A stretch of 64,000 nt of DNA, from assembly GCA_035771165.1 (NCBI GenBank), contig JAWNZC010000001.1:3656501-3720500 (forward strand), in the 5' to 3' direction. The DNA comes from Paragorgia papillata (Eukaryota > Cnidaria > Anthozoa > Scleralcyonacea > Coralliidae). Made by a program: the position numbers and the translations under genes. Under the pieces are notes generated by a model that was not told where the DNA came from, did not search any database, and saw nothing but the letters and a program-made list of their open reading frames with translations. Below are positions 46,406 through 56,742 of this stretch, in pieces; the stretch's first letter is position 1; every line of letters begins with the position of its first letter.

Positions 46406-46959
46406 GTAATTAATTTGACTTGAATAACGACTGTCTGCTTTGCTTCATACCGCTTTCTTGTTATTGCCTTTTATAATCCTTTGCTTTGCATTACTTGAAT
46501 CCGTGCTTGAATTTAGTCTTTTTGTTGCCAGTATACAATCGCTTTGTCGGCGTTAATGTTCTCTTTAACCTTCCGCCAACCCACCTGCATAGCCGGCTGC
46601 CTTCATTAGGGGACAACCTCATCAAACTACGTCTCGCCTTGTCATTTTCTACTCGTGTCGACACTCGGGTGTTACAGTTGCCGCGGTTTACATGTATGTA
46701 GTGTTTGTAGAACAAGCTGGTGTTATAATACGGCACTTCCGACCTGCACTGTAGAGCACACCTGCGGTGAGGGGTGTTATACATTTGAGGAAAATCACCA
46801 TTCTCTTTCACATGCCATTTCATGAGTGCAAATGCCAACCATTTATTAATAAAAAGTCTGGTTTTTGTACACTGCCGAACATTATCATTATTATATTATT
46901 TTATTATATTATTATCATTAACTTACTATTCCATACAGTTTGACTGCTCATATTCTATA

Positions 46960-47830
46960 TATTACGTTATGTTGATGTTGATGATGTTGTCTATGTTGTT
47001 GATATTGTTGTTGATATTGATGTTGTTGACGATGGTGTTGTTGATGATGTTGTTGATGTTGATATTGATGTTGATATTTATGTTGTTTATGTTGTTGATG
47101 TTGTTGTTGATATTGATGTTGTTGATGTTGTTGTTGATATTGATGTTGATGTTGTTAATATTGATGTTGTTGAATTTTAATATTGTAAAATCAATGTTGT
47201 TGATGTTGATGTTGTTAATATTGATGTTGTTGAATTTTAATATTGTAAAATCAATGTTGTTGATGTTGATGTTGTTAATATTGATGTTGTTGAATTTTAA
47301 TATTGTAAAATCAATGTTGTTGATGTTGATGTTGTTAATATTGATGTTGTTGAATTTTAATATTGTAAAATCAATGTTGTTGATGTTGATGTTGTTAATA
47401 TTGATGTTGTTGAATTTTAATATTGTAAAATCAATGTTGTTGTTGATGTTGATGTTGTTAATATTGATGTTGTTGAATTTTAATATTGTAATATTGATGT
47501 TGTCTATGTTGATGTTGATGTTCATGATGTTGTTGATAATGTTGTTGATGTTGATCTTGTTGATGTTGATAATGTTGTTGATCTTGTTGATGTTGATGTT
47601 GATGATGTTGATGATGTTGATGATATTGATGTTGTTGATTATGTTGATGTTGATCTAGTTGATGTTGTTGATATTGATGTTGATCTGATGATCGAGCTGA
47701 TGATATTGATGTTGTTGATGATGTTGATAATGTTGTTGATGTTGATGTCGATGATTTTGATGTTGATAATGTTGTTGATGTTGATGTTGCTGATGATTTT
47801 GCCGTGTTGATAACGTTGTTGCCTTTTTGT
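46960..47830 (+). repeat. GTTGAT array with 60-bp higher-order unit
   Basis: A GATGTT/GTT-rich microsatellite. From about 47157 to 47450 a 60-bp block with GAATTTTAATATTGTAAAAT is repeated nearly identically five times. Confidence 0.95.
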
Positions 47831-47849
47831 TAATGTTGTCTGTTTCAGC

Positions 47850-47985
47850 AACAGCCACTTAGTATCGCACGGTCGTGGGTTCGATTTCTAACCGGAAAGC
47901 CTGGCTTAATCGATGTTGCATTTTCGCAAATGGTCCCACACTCCAAATTTTCCTTCACCAATAATCCCTACAACAATCTTATACA
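47850..47985 (+). mobile_element. tRNA-derived SINE, second family, 5' truncated
   Basis: TTAGTATCGCACGGTCGTGG, GGTTCGATTTCTAACCGG and the tail TTTTCCTTCACCAATAATCC. Confidence 0.6.
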
Positions 47986-50522
47986 CAGCCGTGCAAAAGC
48001 CGTCTTTTTCAAATGGCCGTCCAAAAGACGGCTGGCTGGTTGAGACCATGATTCTCTCGCACTTTTTTGTCGTTATCAATGAATATCTTAATTCTCTGCA
48101 TGTGGAACTGTAGTGAAAACGTTTTGTAGACAGAAAAAGGAGAATTTTGTCTGCGCGCATTCCTAATTTGTGACCCACCTGGCATTTCACACCCACTAGA
48201 CCATACACCTCTTGTATTGATATGCGCGTATATATTTATAACTTGGCGTCAAGTGACTGAGAAAGCCAGGTGTCAGAGGCAACCACAAAGAGGCCGATTA
48301 CAAAATGTCCCCGATTGAGTCGCACCTCGATATAAAATCAAAGAGTTGAGCCACAGTGTAAGTCACCGATGCAATAACGACCTGGTTTTACCGTTGAACC
48401 ACTTCCCGAGTTCGTGAGTGGTTTTTTCGAATTATTCTCCTAGTATTGTCGTTGCTATGTTTGTATCGTACTATGACTGAGAACTGTTTCTTCTCAAAAC
48501 GATTGCCTTTGTTGTTATTTTTAAGTTTATCAAAGACGCGCATTTCCTTAAGTCCGGCGTAAACAATTGTGCACAATCGACGCCTTTCAGCGTCGAGGTA
48601 TTTCCCTTTTTGTGGTTACGACCAAGAGTCCCGTTTGACGTTAGTCCCTCATGCAGCAGCTAGCCCTGTGGCAAGAAACTGCTAATCGTTTTGACGTTTT
48701 CCGTACGGCATTGTCAACACAGATTAATTATAACCTCATCTTTTTCCATATCTATAGCCTTTTTGACGACTTTTGGAGTCTTTCTCGCATTCACCGTTGA
48801 TCAAGTTGATCGCCGACTTAATATAGCTCAAACTATAATATTCGCTTTCCTAACGAGTGGCCGTAATAATATCCAGTTCAAACTATGTATTTACTTTTTA
48901 ATCCTAATTACCTGTGGTGAGCTTTGTTCACCTATAAAAAGCTTTCACAAAAACAGGCTGAGATTTCCTGTTTCAGTCTTACTTAGCGCTGACATATTTG
49001 GCAGATCATACACGCAGATTCTCTCTATATACCTTCTTCCTGTCGTTCGACCATCTTGTGAAATATTGTTTGGTTTCTGAACTTCCGAATTGCCCATCGC
49101 AAATGGCTAGTTTAAAGTCTATACCGTGTTACGGGCAGTTCTATTTCAAGAAGGGTAGGTTTTTCCGACGGGGGCTGTAAAAGTTGTGTGTGTATATATG
49201 TTGGGCAGCTGTGATGTTTAGCTTTGTGCGCCTAACTTGATAACATGCTTAAGTTTAAACCTGTCAGCAACTTGAGGAATAACTCAAACTTTTCACCCAA
49301 ATCTAGAAAAGATGTTTTTGATAATACTATAGTTATAATGTTGGCATACTAGCGTTTTTGCGATGTCGCAACGAAAACGGACGCGCTTTAAACCGAAACA
49401 TGCGAACAGAAGCGTTCGCCTCGCAGTCATTCAGCCTAAATCGCTATATACTTAAGAACTCATTGAGATTAACAAACATGTTTATAACAGCATTCTACCA
49501 TCTTTATCTATACCTTCTTCGAAATATATATCGCTGTCGCATGCTGATAAAAAAAAAATTGTCCACAATTTTGTCGTGCTTTAAACTACAATCTTGACAT
49601 CACTTCTTCCTCATCGGAAAGACGGAAACGAGGCTTTGTATTTTTTCGAAGCTATATCCTGTCAGAAGTTTAATAATAAAATTGGATCAAAATCAAGGGG
49701 AATTGTTCTATTTCACACGGCTTAAGACGTCGTTGTTGTGACTCTGAGAAAAAAAATACATGTTCTATCGGTTTTTGGATATACAAGGCCTTGTCTGGAC
49801 TTGTTTCGTATATGACGATGTGTTGAGGGCAACAAAACGCCCAAAAGACGTTCTTCGGAAAGGATTTATAAGTCGGGTCTCGACCATTTACTTTACCGGG
49901 AACTTCGTTTACATGTAAGAAAGTCTCTTTGTTAGTTCATTAAGTCAAACGAAATCAAGGACCAGGGCAAATGAAATTATATCGAGCATTTGTAAACAAT
50001 CTCTTACTGCTCGTTGCCACCATTGTTCCCCGAGCCGGAGCACTTGAAGCTAGGCGAGCAGACACCTGAGAGAGGCTGAGAAGGAGGAACACAGATCTTC
50101 CGTTGTCAAGCCGAAGTTGACAATATCCAAGACAATGCAGAACGCCTACAGCGAGTAAATCCACCAATGAGCTTGACAATTAATCCGCGTTAGCTCATTA
50201 ATGATAATTATAATACACGCCTTTCTTATTGATTCGAGTATTATTAAACGACGACAACATGTCTAACTGCTATTAATAAGTCCGTGTAACGAGTCTGTAA
50301 TTATTTTTTCATCCAAATTATGTTAAACTCAATCAAAGTCCACCGAGGCTGCTAGTTCGACGATTGTATTGCCATTCGAAAGTTCGGTGCCGCCACTTCA
50401 ACTACAACACATTTAGCCCGCTCGCTTCATCCGTTTCAGTTTGCCAGTCACGAGTTTAGCACACTATCCTTTCTGTCTCTCTCTCCTGGTTTTTTTCGAC
50501 GTTCTCCGAGAATTCCGAAGTC
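47986..50522. other. Upstream region of the T-box gene, no gene seen
   Basis: It probably contains the T-box promoter and 5' UTR, but no TATA box or other element can be supported from sequence alone. It is clearly poorer in simple repeats than the rest of the window. Confidence 0.4.
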
Positions 50523-50625
50523 ATGGCGAATCTTGGACATGGTTCCCTTGCACGTGCGAGTGGTTCTTTTCCAGTAGCGCCCATCGCGTTGCCGTCATCC
50601 GCAGGTTACTATTTTCACGACATAG
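50523..50625 (+). CDS. Tbx4/5: T-box gene exon 1 (start)
   Basis: It begins [20 protein letters not shown] and ends HDI plus one base; donor CATAG|GTGAGT. The following intron is only 184 bp. The choice of this ATG rests on frame, Kozak context and absence of another candidate. Confidence 0.8.
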
Positions 50626-53600
50626 GTGAGTAAAATTATTCCATGTGGCATTCAGAGCGTGTTTTTGGATCCATCCTTCATGACTTTGCTGTCCGTCTCA
50701 CGCAGAACCGCGATGTTTTTGTTCATTTCGTGTTTGAGTGCTATGTGGTGTATATATATGTATATATACACACATCTTGTAAACCCAAAGTGTTTGTTAT
50801 CGTTTCCAGATTACCATCGAAGTGCTGCCGGGCTACATACGACTTACTCACGGCCGTCAAACTACTGCGAGGAGTATCCTTACGGGACAACGGCGAACCA
50901 GGCGAATGCTCTGCCTCTGGGCGCTTTGTTTGCGAATACGGCCAATCTTCCCACCGCCCTGCTAACCGGCGGTGGTTTCGTCGACGTGCAAGACTTGAAG
51001 AAGAAACCGAGTGGGAATATTCGAGTCGAACTCGAGAACAGATCGTTATGGAAGGGCTTCCACGAATACGGCACCGAGATGATTATCACAAAAGCTGGAA
51101 GGTAAAACTCAAATTTAATAAATCTTGTATGCCTTGTTTTCGCTACCGACAGTTTTCCCTTCTCTCGCAAGTCGCAACATACTGCGACTTTTTGTATTGT
51201 AGCTTTGTTTCAATTCATATACAAGAAGCGTGAACCAGTTTTGCGAAAAGCTTGTATATGTACATTAATCATTCGAACGCAGATATATTAGTATTAGCCT
51301 GACGTTTTGGATTGCAGATGTAATTGTTAATCGGGGCAATTGGCGGGTTCAACAGATTGTTTTCGCAGTTAGAGGTCCGTGGAAGCTGGCTACCTGGCGA
51401 GGACGGCGGTTTTCGTACAAGCAAATATTTTCGCAGCAAATTAGGCGAGCTTTGTGTTTTGAACGGTGATAAATACCGGATGGCTTGTATTAGACCAAGC
51501 GATTTTCAGGATTGTTCGATGTTTGCGTTCAATATATCAAAAGCAGGCTCTGTTTTGTTTCTTTTTCTTGCTCGGGGGAACGTATATTATTCGGTTAAAA
51601 CTATAATCTTCTGTCTTTTATGCCTATATGGAGTCACCTTTTCACCTCGTTGTCTCTGAAGGCGTCACGAAAACGAACCCAGAGGTAGATTTTCGGTGAA
51701 CCTTAAGCTGGGTGTTGTTTTTCCCATTCGAATGTGGGCCAGCAAATTGGATTTCGATATAGTTTTAGGCAAGGCGACGGTTGTTTTAGAATATTCGGGT
51801 AGCCCACTTCGTGAAAGGGGATACGGAAAGAGGATATACAGTAAACGCATTGTATTATTTTTGGTTGTTCTGTGAGAAACAAACTGCTAAGAGGTTCGTG
51901 TTTTTTTCAAACAAAGTGAACATCCTATGTTCAAATTAAGCTTTCGTGGACTTCCTATATCTCGCCCTTTTTGCTAATTCGGTATTATTAATTCGGTGAG
52001 CGTTTTAGGTGGAGCAAAAACTCAGTATCAAAGTCTTGACTTAACGTAAGCTATACGCGGTTTTAGAGTGTTATGCGGAAAAACTATGTCAAGTCTGAGG
52101 TTAAGTCTATTCAGAAAAATGTTTAGCAATTGCGGCTGGCATACAGTCTGTTGCAATATATATGATACAGCTATAATACATATAGCTATATCGTAAAGCA
52201 GTGACAAAGACAAATTGTTGAGAAGGTCAGTTATGTATGCAGAAGTTTATTACTTATATACCAGCGCTGTAGCAGGTGATACTGGTATACACATATATGT
52301 TCTCTATACAGAACTCTTTCATGTAAGCTGTAAGAAATCGGCAGACTGACGCCGTCAGTATACTGCATGCACATGAAGTCTGTCGTTGCGACACGCAGCC
52401 ATATGGTATGTGTATGGTATGTGCGAATTCTGTTGATCGCTCTCGTAAGCGACCACCTCGGGGATGTGGAAAAGTGGTCGTAACTATAGAGCTTATATAC
52501 GAAAGCTTAAAACCAAAGAAAAAGTCCATGCACTTTGTAAAATGCAAACATGGACGGTGTGAGAGCTGGTCTGGTCGCTTATGAGAGTGATCGCATAGAG
52601 ATCTTCGACTGTACGATTATGAGCCTCGCACGTAAACGTATCGGAGGTTTTTCATGCACGCGTATATATAAAACGTATATAAAACGCATTGATATTTTAC
52701 CCTAATGAAATAAATTGAAGGACTTCGCTCGAAACGTCAGTATTTCGTTATTTAAAACTATTCTCGTCAGTTTAGCCCCTCTTCACTTCGCTCTATAAAA
52801 CGCATTACATTAAACGTGACGTATCGACAGTTTTCCGTTTACGCCATGGATATTCGATATTGCTGTCTTTTGTAGACTTTGACGTTATCCGATGCTATAA
52901 CCTATTATCGTTTACGAAAATACAGTTGATGCTCTCAAAAACGACCATATCGACAGTTTTCCGTTTACGCCATGGATATTCGATATTGCTGTCTGTTGTA
53001 GACTTTGACGTTATCCGATGCTATAACCTATTATCGTTTACGAAAATACAGTTGATGCTCTCAAAAATGACCATATCGACAGTTTTCTGTTTACGCCATG
53101 GATATTCGATATTGCTGTCTTTTGTAGACTTTGACGTTATCCGATGCTATAACCTATTATCGTTTACGAAAATACAGTTGATGCTCTCAAAAACGACCAC
53201 TTCGGAGATGTGGAAAATTGGTCGTAACTAGAGCTGGTCGCTCATGCATGCACGAGAGCTTAAAATCAAAGAAATAGTTCTAAATCTCAATGATAGACGT
53301 TGTGAGAGCTTGTCGCAAGGTGGAGAGCTTTAACCGTATACGTTTATGCTACCCACACGAGAACGTGTATAAATAGCGTTTTGAAAAATATCCGCTTTAC
53401 CACTGCCATTGGAAAGCGTTTTCGAAAATACCACTTAGCCATTTGGAGAGCGTTTTCCAAAAATACGTGTTTATTCATGCATCATGACCGTTTTCATCGT
53501 TACGTGTGGATGGAAGCCAGGGCTAAACCGTATTAAACATTGTGCGTTTACGAAAGTAAACGTAGATACGTAAGACGGACGTCATTTGGCGTATCATATG

Positions 53601-55163
53601 TGCTTCAAGCTAACACTAACTGAACAGACAGACTCTGGCATGCAGCCTTATAGGTGTGAGACAGCGCGCGTTTATCCCTATGAGTTCATTGAGTTGACAG
53701 TATGTAGTGTGCTCAACTTGACGAAATCGGCGCAAACCAAGGAATGGTTTTGCTTTTCTTAAGACGAAGGACGAGTGACCCGGTCTCTTTTTTCTTGCAC
53801 GAAAGCAGAACAAATCCTTCACTGAAAGAAAACCGATTAAAATTCCACGAGTTCGAAACCGTCAAAAACGTTGCCTCATTAAACTTCCCAGAATTGGGGG
53901 GAAAAGGCGTTGTGGGGTTGTGAAAACCGTTTATTGCCATTAAAGTGTTGTTCGTGAGCAGTCACTTTCCCAGGAGCACGTTTTTCAACTCATCTAAATC
54001 TTGTGCTAAGCGTTTCCTGCGTCATTCTAAGTCAGATTTGTGGCGTATTTTCACAGCTTTTCCAAAGACTCGCAAGTATTTGAAAGACGCCAAGGCCAAC
54101 CGCAACATGTTTAAGGCTTGTTTACGCGATATTTTCCTTACGATTTACGCGTTCGCGATATAGTAGTTTCTCAAGCAAATTTTAGTAGTTTTCAAGTTGT
54201 GAAAAACCTACTTTACTCTTTACTGTCCTTGTCCACATGTTAACGTTTGTTCCTAAACGTATCTAAAGACGCGTAACAACTTTATATAAAACGCATCGAA
54301 CGTATTCTATCTACACGTAAACGTTTACGTTTGTATAAACGACGTATATAAAGCGCGTCAACTTATAAGTTATACAGAACGCGTGGAAGTTTTCCGTCCA
54401 CGCCATATTGGATATCGACTTTGGTACCTGATGCTGTAACGTCAGCGTTGACGAAAATATACGTCAGCGTGTTTGCAAAGCTTTCACCAAATGCGGCGAG
54501 ATAGCATGTATAAATAAAGCATGGCTCTCTGATATAAAAAGGGGATATTACACGGTGGTGAGAAGATATGGATTTTATGTTCGAGTGGCAAGGACAATAT
54601 ATCACGAGTGGGCGCAGCGAACGAGTGAGATATTGCTCTTGCCTGCACGAGAACAAAAAATCTATATCTTTGAGCAACCGTGTAATGTTCTATTTATTAT
54701 ATGGAGTCATGGACAATGAAATTATGCGTGGAAGTGATGTTGATAAACTGGGTTTAATGCGAAAACTACAACCTCTTGACCTAAACTTTTAGAAAATACA
54801 AATGAAAAATACAACAACTTCTTCGAATACGTCATTTTACGTAATAAACTGAATTAAGAGAAGTTACTGGCTCAAATTTACTTGATTCGAAACTTGTGGC
54901 AAAAGGCGTAAATTTTGACTTGTCGATATGTCACTCGCGAGCTTTACATACGAGAAATACGCCACTCGGTTCCCCGGATGTAGTGAAATATGGATTCTAC
55001 GAGTGTTTTAGTTGCTAGTAAAATACTCTTCTCCATATAGTAAAGAACGATATTATATAAAATTATATAAAAGATATAACGAACTTTAACATAATGTACA
55101 TTGTACAAACAATTTAACCCATTCCTGCCTGAGCCGGTCAAGAACGGTCCTTTTATTTTTTGC

Positions 55164-55197
<34 letters not shown>

Positions 55198-56176
55198 ATG
55201 GAAGAACCCGCAGACATCCTAGGCAGCAATGGGTACTAAGAATGGAATGGATACATCAACTTTAAATTGCCTTCTATTACGCTCAATGATATTGTATTTG
55301 ACATTTTATGGTTAGTTGGTTACTAAAGAGGATCTCCACCTAGTATTTAATAGTTTAATTATGCCAGTCTTTTATTTTAGTATCGAGATATGGGGCTGTG
55401 CATATACAAATAAGTATCTAGGAAAGATAGACCGTTTTCTTCGTCGTGCACATAGGTTTGGGTATACTCGCGATCTTATTACTATTACTGATGTTATTAA
55501 TCAACGGGACTGTAAATTATGGAACAAAATTATTAGCAATCACTGCAATCCAGTTAATGGACTGCTACCACCCCAGAGAGCTAGGAAATTGAGAGAGCGT
55601 AAGCATAATTATAGTCTTCCTAAGGATAACACGGAGAGATTTAAACGAGTATTTGTAAATAGATGTCTTTTTTTATTTTGATTGATATTTTATATGTTTC
55701 GTATTATTAGAGTATATATAGTACTAGTATTTCTAAATACATTGTAAATACTTTGTACTTTTTAATATTGATATTGTATAAAAGTTCCTACGTTTGTTTA
55801 GGAGTTATAACGTTGATCGCAAAAGAGCAAGATACAGGGATGTAATTACACAGCAAAAGGAAGATTTTAAAACTGTCAAATTTGTAAATTTATCAATCAG
55901 TTCCTTAGGTGCTTTCTCAAAAGAATGTCGTACCTTTTTGGAGATGTTAAACGATCTAGGTCTTGATAAAAAACACCAAAATCTTTGTATTAAGAAAATG
56001 TCTATCGCCATTAGAACAACATACTATATATTTTGTTGTAGAAACAAGGATTGGACAAATCCAGACTTAATGAACATTTGAAGATACATTTTAAATTCAA
56101 ATTTTTCTATATAGTTGTAAACAATAAATAGGTTCAAGTAGTCAATTATAAATTACCTTAATTAGTGAGATTTATA

Positions 56177-56272
<96 letters not shown>

Positions 56273-56302
56273 AAGTTTCCATATATATATATATTATATA
56301 TA

Positions 56303-56368
<66 letters not shown>

Positions 56369-56690
56369 GAAAAGGTTAAGTTCATAAATCTATCTCTGAG
56401 TGCACTTGGAATTTTCGGACAGTCATCAATGGATTTCATTGAAATGCTAAAAGACTTTAAATTCGACACTCCCTGTAGAAAGTATATCGTAAAGAAAATC
56501 ATCAACATAATAAGAACCTCGTATTATGTATTTTGTCGACGTAACAAAGAATGGAATAACCCGAAACTAATGACATTCTAAGATTTTTATTCTCATGTAG
56601 CATCAGTTCAAATAGTCAGTGGTAAACTACCTGTAAAAGCGAGGTTTATCATTGTAATTTCTACGTTTAATGATCAATAAATAAAGTTTA

Positions 56691-56742
<52 letters not shown>

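Noticed and set aside
46822..47658. Leu/Met-rich 278-codon frame resembling membrane segments
   Set aside because: Artefact of a GTTGAT repeat.
31749..50522. Search for a third gene between BRIP1 and the T-box gene
   Set aside because: No frame with motifs, exon chain or homology; only repeats and a decayed LINE.
50441..50629. 62-codon frame overlapping T-box exon 1
   Set aside because: Different frame from the exon chain and no family match.
50643..51233. 196-codon frame overlapping T-box exon 2
   Set aside because: Shadow frame of the T-box coding sequence; the real frame carries [12 protein letters not shown].
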